Shown one piece after another: positions 1-6,303 of a stretch of DNA of 6,387 nucleotides. Under the pieces are notes generated by a model. That model saw only the letters and a list, made by a program, of their open reading frames with translations, was not told where the DNA came from and ran no database searches. Numbering within the stretch: position 1 is the stretch's first letter; every line of letters starts with the position of its first letter. This DNA comes from RGIG1828 sp045541875. GTDB lineage: Bacteria; Bacillota; Clostridia; UMGS1810. Position numbers and translations under genes: made by a program. The stretch covers positions 1 through 6,387 of the forward strand of contig JAZQJX010000006.1 of the NCBI GenBank assembly GCA_045541875.1, read 5' to 3'.

Positions 1-179
1 GGCAGGAACTCTTCTTTTTCCTCATAGGGAAGATCCGGAAGGATCACGCCGTCGATTCCGACCTCTTTGCAGTTTTTCATGAACTTTTCTGAACCGTAGG
101 AATAAACTACGTTTGCATATGTCATGAAAACCATGGGCACATCCGTCTCTTTACGGAGATCCTTTACAAACTCAAAAAT
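1..179 (-). pseudogene. trpA: tryptophan synthase alpha subunit fragment (5'-truncated, cut by window edge)
   Basis: Read on the minus strand from 179 down to 3, 59 codons are open and give an internal part of TrpA, the subunit that cleaves indole-3-glycerol phosphate to indole and glyceraldehyde 3-phosphate. Recognisable pieces are VPMVFMTYANVVYSYG (family: PLVLMTYYNP...YG), then EKFMKNCKEVGIDGVILPDL followed by PYEE, the family's GvdGviipDLPxEE segment. By comparison with E. coli TrpA it begins near residue 80, so the N-terminal part with the catalytic Glu49 and Asp60 is absent. A TAA stop in the same frame lies at 180-182, immediately before the first homologous residues, and no start codon with a ribosome binding site is visible. 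The C-terminal part runs off the window. GC is 77 of 180 bases (43%), and 53% over the first 60, above most of the lines sampled elsewhere in the window. It is a broken remnant or one side of a misjoined contig; the homology is clear, the cause is not. Confidence 0.85.
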
Positions 180-246
180 TTAGTGTACTGTATTATAAGT
201 ATTTATAAATTTTCATAGTATTTCATACTGATATACGGAGGATGGC
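180..246 (+). promoter_or_regulatory. leader of the dprA-topA-trmFO cluster with ribosome binding site
   Basis: This 67 bp AT-rich stretch separates the trpA remnant from dprA. A strong Shine-Dalgarno GGAGG at 237-241 lies 5 bases before the dprA ATG and decides that start. A small inverted repeat AGTAT-TTC-ATACT lies at 217-229, and TTTCATA occurs twice (211-217 and 221-227, exactly 10 bp apart), which could be an operator or chance in AT-rich DNA. I could not find a -35/-10 pair close to the sigma-A consensus. If the junction at 180 is artificial, the real promoter may lie in sequence missing from this window. Confidence 0.4.
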
Positions 247-1338
247 ATGGAAAATCCTGAATACAAGTATAAATGGCTGTGGCTTTCAAGATTTTCCAAA
301 GTCACAAAGAGTAAAGTTATAAAACTTTTAAAAGAATTTGAAACAATAGATAATATTTTTTCTGCCACAAGGAAAGATTATGAAAGACTTTCTTTTTTAA
401 AGGAAGAAGAGATTGAAAGCCTTCTCATAAAGGATTTGTCTGAGGCAAAAAATTATTATGAAATGCTTGGAAAAGAAGAGATAGAAATTATCTGCTACGG
501 TGAAAGCCTTTTTCCAAAGTCTCTTCTTTTAATTTCAAATCACCCATGCATAATTTATGCAAAAGGGGTTATAAAAGATTTAAATGCCATTCCCTGTCTT
601 TCAATTGTGGGAGCAAGGGCAAGTGATGAATACGGAAAAAATTCTGCTCTTGAAATTTCAAGCCTTGCATCAGAAAAAGGAATATGCATTGTAAGCGGAA
701 TGGCAGACGGAATTGACTCTTTCGCCCATATGGGTGCTGTTAAATGCGGAGAATATACCGTGGCGGTTTTAGGCTGCGGTGTTGATATTTGTTATCCTAA
801 AGAAAACTATAATCTTTACGCAAATATATTAAAAAGCGGAATGATAATAAGTGAGTATCCCCCAAAAACCCCCCCTGAAAGATTCAGATTTCCTGAAAGA
901 AACAAAATCATTGCCGCACTTTCTTTGGCAACTCTTGTCATTCAGGCAAGGGAAAAAAGCGGTTCTTTGATTACTGCAGAGCAGACACTTAAATTTGGAA
1001 GAAAACTTTTTGCCCTGCCGGGAAATTTTTCATCTTCTCTTTCAAAGGGAACAAACATTTTAATATCAAAAGGTGCAACTTGTGTTACGGGAATTGAAGA
1101 TATTCTTTCTTTCTACAAAATTTTTCCTGCAGAAAAAGAAAAGGGAAAAAATGAAATTTCTTCTCTTTCTGAGGATGAAAGAAAAATATATGATATTCTT
1201 TATCAAAAACCTCTTTTGATTGATGAAATTTCCCATCTTTCGGATATTCCTGTTTTTAGTCTTTACGGAATACTTCTTAACATGGAACTTAAAAAATTTA
1301 TAAAAAAAGACGCAACCGAGCATTACTCGATAAATTAA
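247..1338 (+). CDS. dprA: DNA-processing protein DprA (Smf)
   Basis: DprA binds single-stranded DNA and loads RecA onto it, protecting DNA taken up during transformation; it is cytoplasmic and is also widespread in bacteria not known to be transformable. The 363-residue protein has the three-part family layout: an N-terminal helical region (about 1-100), an extended Rossmann-fold DNA-binding core (about 110-290) and a C-terminal winged-helix domain (about 305-360). Core signatures are present: SIVGARASDEYG (119-130), IVSGMADGIDSFAH (148-161), VLGCGVDICYP (174-184), FRFPERNKIIAALS (213-226), REKSGSLITAEQ (235-246), FALPGN (255-260) and KGTNILISKGA (267-277). The start is set by GGAGG 5 bases upstream. 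It is first in a cluster with topA (16 bp gap) and trmFO, an order also found in Bacillus. No competence genes are visible nearby, so whether it serves transformation here is unknown. The gene appears intact. Confidence 0.96.
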   Translation: MENPEYKYKWLWLSRFSKVTKSKVIKLLKEFETIDNIFSATRKDYERLSFLKEEEIESLLIKDLSEAKNYYEMLGKEEIEIICYGESLFPKSLLLISNHPCIIYAKGVIKDLNAIPCLSIVGARASDEYGKNSALEISSLASEKGICIVSGMADGIDSFAHMGAVKCGEYTVAVLGCGVDICYPKENYNLYANILKSGMIISEYPPKTPPERFRFPERNKIIAALSLATLVIQAREKSGSLITAEQTLKFGRKLFALPGNFSSSLSKGTNILISKGATCVTGIEDILSFYKIFPAEKEKGKNEISSLSEDERKIYDILYQKPLLIDEISHLSDIPVFSLYGILLNMELKKFIKKDATEHYSIN

Positions 1339-1354
1339 AATAACGGAGGAAATT

Positions 1355-3427
1355 ATGGCTGAAAAATTAGTTATTGTGGAATCACCGTCCAAAGCTGCTA
1401 CCATAAAAAAATATTTAGGAAAAGGGTATAATGTTGTTGCAAGTATGGGACATGTCATCGACCTTCCCAAAAGCCAGCTTGCAATTGACGTTGAAAACAA
1501 CTTTGAGCCTAAATATATTACCATAAGAGGAAAAGGAGACCTTATAAAATCTCTTAAAAAAGAGGCAAAATCTGCTTCAAAAATATATCTTGCAACTGAC
1601 CCTGACCGTGAAGGTGAGGCAATCAGTTGGCATCTTGCAAACACTTTGGGTGTGGATGCAAATTCAAAATGCAGAATAACATTTAATGAAATAACAAAAA
1701 AAGCCGTTATAAATGCCATAAAAGAACCCAGAGAAATTGACATAAACCTTGTTGATGCCCAGCAGGCAAGACGAGTTTTAGACAGAATTGTGGGTTATAA
1801 AATAAGCCCTATTTTGTGGAAAAAGGTTAAAAAGGGACTCAGTGCAGGAAGAGTTCAGTCTGTTGCAACAAAACTTATCTGTGACAGAGAAGAAGAAATC
1901 AATGCATTTGTTGAAAAAGAATATTGGACAATTGATGCATCATTTTTAAAAGGAAAGAAAAAATTCGGTGCCAGATTTTTCGGCGAAGGCGGAAAAAAGA
2001 AGGAACTTTTGTGTGAAAAAGATGCTAAAGATGTTGTAAGTTCTGTAGAAAAAGAAAAGTTCATTGTAAAATCCGTTCAGAAAAGTCAGAAAAAGAAATT
2101 TTCTCCCCCTCCCTTTATCACAAGTTCACTTCAGCAGGAAGCCGGAAGAAAACTTGGTTTTACAACCGCACGCACAATGCAGGCGGCACAGACTCTTTAT
2201 GAAGGAATGAACATCAAAGGAAAGGGACACGTGGGACTTATCACCTATATGAGAACAGATTCACTCAGAATTTCCGATGATGCACTTTTGGAAGTAAGAG
2301 GATATATCAGCGAAAAATTCGGTGAAAAATATCTTCCCAAATCTCCTAAAGTTTATAAAACCAAAAAAAGCGCTCAGGATGCACACGAAGCCATAAGACC
2401 TTCTGATGTTACAATAACACCCGATTCCATAAAATCATCAGTTACTCCCGATCAGTACAAAATCTACAAACTCATATGGGAAAGATTTGTTGCCTGTCAG
2501 ATGACAGATGCACTTTTTGATGTGGTAACATATGGAATTGATGCAGGAAAGTATAACTTCAGAGCAAACGGTCAGACTGTTGCTTTTGACGGTTTCACAC
2601 TCCTTTACACGGAAAGTCAGGATCAGGAAGAAGAAAAAGTTTCAAAAATTGTGGAACTTGAAAAGGACGAAGAACTTTCTCTTCAGTATCTTTCTCCCGA
2701 TCAGCATTTCACTCAGCCTCCTCAAAGATTTACCGAAGCATCTTTGGTAAAGGCACTTGAAGAGATGGGAATCGGAAGACCAAGTACCTATTCTCCCACC
2801 ATCACAACCATAATTTCAAGAGGCTATGTGGTAAGAAACAAGAAAAATCTTGTTCCCACAGAACTTGGAATGATTGTAAATTCTCTCATGTGTGAACATT
2901 TCAAATCCATTGTTGATGTTGACTTTACCGCAAATATGGAAGATGACCTTGACAAGGTTGAAGAGGGAGAAAAAGAGTGGAAATCCCTTATTGGCGAATT
3001 CTATTCACCCTTTATGGAAACCGTAAACGAAGCAGAAGAAAAAATCGGAGACATTGAAATAAAAGACGAAGTTTCAGACACTGTTTGCGATAAATGCGGT
3101 GCTCTTATGGTCTATAAACACGGAAAATTCGGAAAGTTTCTTGCTTGCCCACAGTTTCCAAAATGCAGAAATACAATGGCAATTGTAAAGGAAATCGGTG
3201 TTAAATGTCCCCTTTGTTCTTCTCCCGTTATTGAGAAAAAATCAAAAAGAGGAAAGATTTTCTTCGGATGTTCTTCATATCCCGAATGTTCCTTCACTTC
3301 CTGGGACAGACCAACAAATGAAAAATGCCCCGACTGCGGCGGTGTTATGTATGAAAGAATGACAAGAGGAAACAAAAAATATTGTCCCTCTTGCAGTGAA
3401 AATAAAAATGGCGGAGATAAAAAATGA
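1355..3427 (+). CDS. topA: DNA topoisomerase I (type IA, omega protein)
   Basis: This ATP-independent type IA enzyme nicks one strand through a 5'-phosphotyrosine and relaxes negative supercoils, balancing gyrase behind moving polymerases. The 690-residue protein starts with a TOPRIM domain (LVIVESPSKA at 5-14 with catalytic Glu9; TDPDREGEAISWHL at 81-94 with the metal-binding acidic residues Asp82, Asp84 and Glu86). The toroidal core follows, with LSAGRVQSVA (162-171) and the active-site tyrosine Tyr298 in GLITYMRTDS (294-303). EMGIGRPSTYSPTI (470-483) is another family signature. The C-terminus has three zinc-ribbon modules: Cys578/581/598/604, Cys618/621/639/645 and Cys658/661/677/680; the third ends in CPSC where the second has CSSYPEC. 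Length is normal for Firmicutes. GGAGG at 1345-1349, 5 bases before ATG, supports the start. It lies 16 bp after dprA, and its TGA overlaps the trmFO ATG (ATGA), so co-transcription and translational coupling are likely. Confidence 0.98.
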   Translation: MAEKLVIVESPSKAATIKKYLGKGYNVVASMGHVIDLPKSQLAIDVENNFEPKYITIRGKGDLIKSLKKEAKSASKIYLATDPDREGEAISWHLANTLGVDANSKCRITFNEITKKAVINAIKEPREIDINLVDAQQARRVLDRIVGYKISPILWKKVKKGLSAGRVQSVATKLICDREEEINAFVEKEYWTIDASFLKGKKKFGARFFGEGGKKKELLCEKDAKDVVSSVEKEKFIVKSVQKSQKKKFSPPPFITSSLQQEAGRKLGFTTARTMQAAQTLYEGMNIKGKGHVGLITYMRTDSLRISDDALLEVRGYISEKFGEKYLPKSPKVYKTKKSAQDAHEAIRPSDVTITPDSIKSSVTPDQYKIYKLIWERFVACQMTDALFDVVTYGIDAGKYNFRANGQTVAFDGFTLLYTESQDQEEEKVSKIVELEKDEELSLQYLSPDQHFTQPPQRFTEASLVKALEEMGIGRPSTYSPTITTIISRGYVVRNKKNLVPTELGMIVNSLMCEHFKSIVDVDFTANMEDDLDKVEEGEKEWKSLIGEFYSPFMETVNEAEEKIGDIEIKDEVSDTVCDKCGALMVYKHGKFGKFLACPQFPKCRNTMAIVKEIGVKCPLCSSPVIEKKSKRGKIFFGCSSYPECSFTSWDRPTNEKCPDCGGVMYERMTRGNKKYCPSCSENKNGGDKK

Positions 3428-4728
3428 CAGTTAACATAATCGGTGCAGGTCTTGCCGGATGCGAAGCGGCATGGCAGTGCGCCCAAAGAGGCATAAATGT
3501 GAATCTTTGGGAAATGAAACCAAAAAAATATTCACCTGCACACAAATCCGAAAATTTTGCAGAACTCGTATGTTCAAATTCCCTTCGTGCAAAAGGTCTT
3601 GAAAATGCCGTGGGACTTTTAAAAGAAGAAATGAGAAGAGCGTCTTCTCTCATTATGGAATGTGCAGATGCAACAGAGGTTCCCGCAGGAGGAGCCCTTG
3701 CTGTTGACAGAGACGGTTTTTCTTCTCTTGTAACAGAAAAAATTAAAAATCATCCTTTAATCACATTAATTTCCGATGAATATAAAAAAATCAATGAAGA
3801 TGAATATACCATAATTGCATCAGGACCTCTTACCTCCGACGATCTCTATGATTCCATTAAAGAATTTTTCGGAGAAAGTTATCTTCACTTTTTTGATGCT
3901 GCAGCACCAATTGTCACAAAAGAAAGCATTGATATGACAAAAGCATATAAAAAAGCAAGATATGATAAAGGAGATCCTGACTATATCAACTGTCCCATGA
4001 CAAAGGAAGAATATGAACTTTTTTATGATGAACTCATAAACGCCGAACTTGCCCCTGTTCACGGTGCAGACAAGGAGGTTGTTTTTGAGGGTTGTATGCC
4101 TGTTGAAACCATGGCAAAAAGAGGAAAAGACACTCTCCTTTTCGGTCCTTTGAAACCTGTTGGACTTGAAATTCCGGGAACAGATGAAATTCCTTATGCC
4201 GTTGTTCAACTTCGTATGGACAATAAAGAAGGTTCTCTTTATAATATGGTAGGATTTCAGACTCATTTAAAATTTGGCGAACAAAAAAGAGTTTTTTCAA
4301 TGATACCCGGACTTTCAGATGCTGAATTTGTCCGCTTTGGTGTTATGCACAGAAATACATTTATAAATTCACCTAATCTTTTGAATTTTCACTATCAGAC
4401 TTTAAAAAATCCAAAGATTTTCTTTGCAGGACAAATTACAGGTGTTGAAGGTTATATTGAATCTGCATCATCGGGAATGGTTGCAGGAATAAATATGGCA
4501 AATATGCTTTTAGGAAAAGATTTTGTTGATTTTCCGAAAGAAACCGCAACAGGTGCTCTTTGTCATTATATTTCTGATTCTTCAGTTAAAAATTTTCAGC
4601 CCATGAATGTTACCTTTGGAATTATATCTCCATCTGATAAGAGATTTAGAAAAAAAAGAGAAAAAAATGCTTATTTATCAAGCCGCGCACTTGAAATTTT
4701 TGATTCTCTTAATTTGCAAAATTACTAA
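3424..4728 (+). CDS. trmFO: folate/FAD-dependent tRNA m5U54 methyltransferase TrmFO
   Basis: TrmFO forms 5-methyluridine at position 54 in the T-loop of tRNA, using methylenetetrahydrofolate as carbon donor and FADH2 as reductant (older names Gid, GidA-like). The 434-residue length equals the family norm of about 435. The N-terminus MTVNIIGAGLAGCEAAW carries the dinucleotide-binding GxGxxG motif for FAD. ELVCSNSLRA (47-56) contains Cys50 and FEGCMPVE (221-228) contains Cys224; these correspond to the two catalytic cysteines Cys53 and Cys226 of the B. subtilis enzyme. FAGQITGVEGYIESASSG (334-351) is the C-terminal FAD-contacting signature. The start is firm: ATG overlaps the topA stop by 4 bp and GGAG lies at 3413-3416, 7 bases upstream. 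In Bacillus the next genes are codV (xerC-like), clpQ, clpY and codY; here dnaA follows instead. Codon use matches its neighbours and there is no sign of damage. Confidence 0.97.
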   Translation: MTVNIIGAGLAGCEAAWQCAQRGINVNLWEMKPKKYSPAHKSENFAELVCSNSLRAKGLENAVGLLKEEMRRASSLIMECADATEVPAGGALAVDRDGFSSLVTEKIKNHPLITLISDEYKKINEDEYTIIASGPLTSDDLYDSIKEFFGESYLHFFDAAAPIVTKESIDMTKAYKKARYDKGDPDYINCPMTKEEYELFYDELINAELAPVHGADKEVVFEGCMPVETMAKRGKDTLLFGPLKPVGLEIPGTDEIPYAVVQLRMDNKEGSLYNMVGFQTHLKFGEQKRVFSMIPGLSDAEFVRFGVMHRNTFINSPNLLNFHYQTLKNPKIFFAGQITGVEGYIESASSGMVAGINMANMLLGKDFVDFPKETATGALCHYISDSSVKNFQPMNVTFGIISPSDKRFRKKREKNAYLSSRALEIFDSLNLQNY

Positions 4729-4752
4729 AAAAGGCTTGTTTTTGGCTTTTTC
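4727..4752 (+). terminator. possible weak terminator hairpin after trmFO
   Basis: Overlapping the trmFO stop, AAAAAG (4728-4733) can pair with CTTTTT (4746-4751). One bulged G (4734), a C-G pair and a wobble pair close a loop of about 7 bases. T-rich sequence follows at 4753-4770. The stem has only two G-C pairs, so it is weaker than a typical intrinsic terminator. Its position just after the last gene of the cluster is the main support. Confidence 0.35.
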
Positions 4753-4769
4753 TTAAATTTTTATATTTT

Positions 4770-4778
4770 TATGTATAA
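4770..4778 (-). promoter_or_regulatory. DnaA-box-like site upstream of dnaA
   Basis: The minus strand reads TTATACATA, one mismatch from the DnaA box consensus TTATNCACA. It lies 26 bp before the dnaA -35 element, a position that would suit autorepression of dnaA by its own product, as known in other bacteria. It is a single imperfect match in AT-rich DNA, so chance is possible. Support comes from the 14-base context (4770-4783), which recurs with one change at 6295-6308 around a perfect box. Confidence 0.4.
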
Positions 4779-4822
4779 CTTTTTCTTGTTTTTGTAAAAA
4801 GGCTTGAAAAGTTATTTTTTTT
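4775..4822 (+). terminator. 9-bp inverted repeat followed by eight T, overlapping the dnaA promoter
   Basis: ATAACTTTT (4775-4783) and AAAAGTTAT (4807-4815) are perfect inverted repeats 23 bases apart, and a T8 run (4815-4822) follows directly. An inner TTTT/AAAA pairing (4789-4792 with 4797-4800) could extend the fold. This has the layout of a rho-independent terminator for transcripts reading through from trmFO, but with a single G-C pair in the stem it would be weak. The right arm covers the second half of the dnaA -35 box (TTGAAA, 4804-4809), so it could instead be a binding site for a regulator of dnaA. Confidence 0.35.
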
Positions 4823-4832
4823 GTGTTATAAT
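4804..4832 (+). promoter_or_regulatory. sigma-A promoter of dnaA
   Basis: The -35 element TTGAAA (4804-4809, 5 of 6 to TTGACA) is separated by exactly 17 bases from a perfect -10 TATAAT (4827-4832). A TG one base before the -10 (4824-4825) makes it an extended -10. The T-rich spacer adds to the promoter character. Transcription should start near 4839-4840, giving an untranslated leader of about 60 bases. dnaA thus has its own strong promoter and need not depend on the dprA cluster. Confidence 0.85.
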
Positions 4833-4898
4833 GTAAATACCCCTTAAAATAATAATTTTTACTTTTAGTATAAAAAATTTACAGAAAGGAAGATACAT

Positions 4899-6203
4899 AT
4901 GCAAAATATTGTTGAAATATGGAAGCAGGTTTTAGACATTATAAAACCCGAAATTCCAATTCAGGTGAGTTACACAACATGGATTGAAACAATAATCCCA
5001 ATAGAATTCAATAATTATGAATTTATAATAAAAGTTCCTTATTCTTATAATAAGGAAATGGTAGAACAAAGATATGCGGATTTAATTAAAAATGCAATTA
5101 AGTTTGTAACAGGTTCTGATGTGGAACTTAAAATACTTATAAATTCAGACTATACAGAAGTTCAGGATAAATACAGATTCAAACAGACAAATCTTAATCC
5201 TTCATATACTTTTGATTCATTTGTAATAGGAAAATCAAACCAACTTGCCCACGCAACGAGCCTTGCCCTTGCAGAGGGAAGAACAGAAGGCTGCAATCCT
5301 TTGTTTTTGTACGGCGGTGTTGGTCTTGGTAAAACTCACCTTATGCACGCCATAGGAAACCATGTTTTAAAATATGATATGAACAAAAACATTCTCTATG
5401 TTTCCTCTGAGCAGTTTACAAATGAATATATCAATTCCTTAAAAACAAATACCAACGAAAGATTCAGAGAAAAGTACAGAACTGTTGATATTTTGATGAT
5501 TGATGACATTCAGTTCATTTCTGATAAAGAAGCAACACAGGAAGAATTTTTCCACACTTTCAATGAACTTTATTTAAACGACAAAATTATAATCATCACA
5601 GCAGACCGCCATCCAAAAGATCTTCCAACTTTTATGGAAAGATTAAAAACAAGATTTGCACAAGGTCTTTCTGTTGACATCAATCCCCCCGATTATGAAA
5701 CAAGGGTTGCAATATTAAAGAAAAAAGCCTTTCAGTACAGCATGGAAATTCCCGAAGATGTTTATGAATATATTGCAAAAAACATTAAATCCAACATAAG
5801 AGAACTTGAGGGTGCTGTTAAAAAACTTATGATTCAGCACAAACTCATGAAAAAAGAAGTTAATGTTAATCTTGCAAAAGAATCATTGTCGGATATGATA
5901 AATGAGAAAAAGCAAAAGATTACCCCTGAACTTATAAAAGGAAATGTTGAAAAATATTTTTCCCTTCGTGAAGATGATCTTTTTAAAGACACAAGAAGTC
6001 AGAATATTGCATATCCAAGACAGATTGCAATGTATTTAATAAAAAATTATACAAACCTTTCATTAAAACAAATAGGTGATTTTTTTGGAGGAAAAGACCA
6101 TTCAACGGTAATTAGCGGTATTAATAAAATTGAAAGCAAACTTGATTCTGATCCCACTTTGGAAAAAACAATTGAAGACCTTTTAAAAGATATTAAAAAT
6201 TAA
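4899..6203 (+). CDS. dnaA: chromosomal replication initiator protein DnaA
   Basis: DnaA is the AAA+ ATPase that binds 9-bp DnaA boxes, forms a filament at oriC, melts the origin and helps load the replicative helicase. The 434-residue protein has domain I (about 1-85), a short linker (about 86-101), the AAA+ domain III (about 102-335) and the DNA-binding domain IV (about 340-434). Seen motifs: Walker A GGVGLGKT (139-146), Walker B ILMIDDIQF (198-206), sensor 1 IIITADR (231-237), arginine finger Arg252 in ERLKTRFAQGL (247-257), sensor 2 SNIRELEGAV (298-307 with Arg301), and the box-recognition helix GGKDHSTV (397-404) after YPRQIAMYL (372-380). Small departures are Ala for the usual Ser in sensor 1 and DHS for the usual DHT in the recognition helix. 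The length is slightly below B. subtilis (446). The start is supported by AAAGGAAG about 8 bases upstream. Its own promoter precedes it and a DnaA-box cluster follows. Confidence 0.99.
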   Translation: MQNIVEIWKQVLDIIKPEIPIQVSYTTWIETIIPIEFNNYEFIIKVPYSYNKEMVEQRYADLIKNAIKFVTGSDVELKILINSDYTEVQDKYRFKQTNLNPSYTFDSFVIGKSNQLAHATSLALAEGRTEGCNPLFLYGGVGLGKTHLMHAIGNHVLKYDMNKNILYVSSEQFTNEYINSLKTNTNERFREKYRTVDILMIDDIQFISDKEATQEEFFHTFNELYLNDKIIIITADRHPKDLPTFMERLKTRFAQGLSVDINPPDYETRVAILKKKAFQYSMEIPEDVYEYIAKNIKSNIRELEGAVKKLMIQHKLMKKEVNVNLAKESLSDMINEKKQKITPELIKGNVEKYFSLREDDLFKDTRSQNIAYPRQIAMYLIKNYTNLSLKQIGDFFGGKDHSTVISGINKIESKLDSDPTLEKTIEDLLKDIKN

Positions 6204-6230
6204 TCCACATTGTAATTTTAAAATTTAATT

Positions 6231-6239
6231 TTATCCACA
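6231..6239 (+). promoter_or_regulatory. consensus DnaA box
   Basis: TTATCCACA is an exact match to the high-affinity DnaA box. It lies 28 bp after the dnaA stop, and a second, one-mismatch copy sits exactly 30 bp upstream (start to start) at 6201-6209. Confidence 0.8.
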
Positions 6240-6294
6240 TATTAAAACCCTTACCATATAACACTTTTACATACTTTTCCATATAAAAATATGA

Positions 6295-6303
6295 TGTGTA
6301 TAA
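6295..6303 (-). promoter_or_regulatory. DnaA box (TTATNCACA match)
   Basis: The minus strand reads TTATACACA, an exact match to TTATNCACA. A one-mismatch neighbour, TTATCAACA, lies on the same strand at 6310-6318, 15 bp away start to start, which would allow side-by-side DnaA binding. Confidence 0.7.

Larger units (their letters stand above)
4727..4806 (+). repeat. direct repeat AAAAAGGCTTG (two copies)
   Basis: AAAAAGGCTTG occurs at 4728-4738, within the possible trmFO terminator, and again at 4796-4806, running into the dnaA -35 element. The copies are 68 bp apart. An 11-base exact repeat containing GGC is less expected by chance in such AT-rich DNA than an all-A/T one. Its role is unknown. 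Confidence 0.5.

Noticed and set aside
1066..1743. Open frame of 225 codons on the minus strand across the dprA/topA border
   Set aside because: It lies opposite two clearly conserved genes, is rich in Phe, Ser, Ile and Lys as expected for the complement of A-rich coding DNA, and shows no recognisable domain.
2532..2750. Open frame of 72 codons on the plus strand inside topA in another frame
   Set aside because: Fully inside topA with no homology and low-complexity Leu/Ser/Lys content.
3112..3653. Minus-strand open frames (3112-3486 and 3345-3653) opposite the end of topA and start of trmFO
   Set aside because: They overlap each other and two well-supported genes, including zinc-ribbon and FAD-binding coding sequence, and show no family signature.
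3820..4300. Minus-strand open frames (3820-4266 and 4034-4300) opposite trmFO
   Set aside because: Antisense to conserved TrmFO sequence including the Cys224 region; composition typical of a shadow frame.
4649..4668. A8 and A7 runs near the trmFO 3' end as possible slippage or frameshift sites
   Set aside because: The reading frame is intact to a normal C-terminus and length matches the family; A-runs are frequent throughout this genome's coding sequence.
4844..4874. Second possible dnaA promoter (TTAAAA at 4844-4849, TATAAA at 4869-4874)
   Set aside because: Spacer of 19 bases and poor -35 match; the upstream 17-base-spaced promoter with perfect TATAAT is far better.
6214..6225. 12-bp palindrome AATTTTAAAATT between two DnaA boxes
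   Set aside because: Made only of A and T in a region that is almost all A and T, so chance is a sufficient explanation; too weak for a terminator of dnaA.
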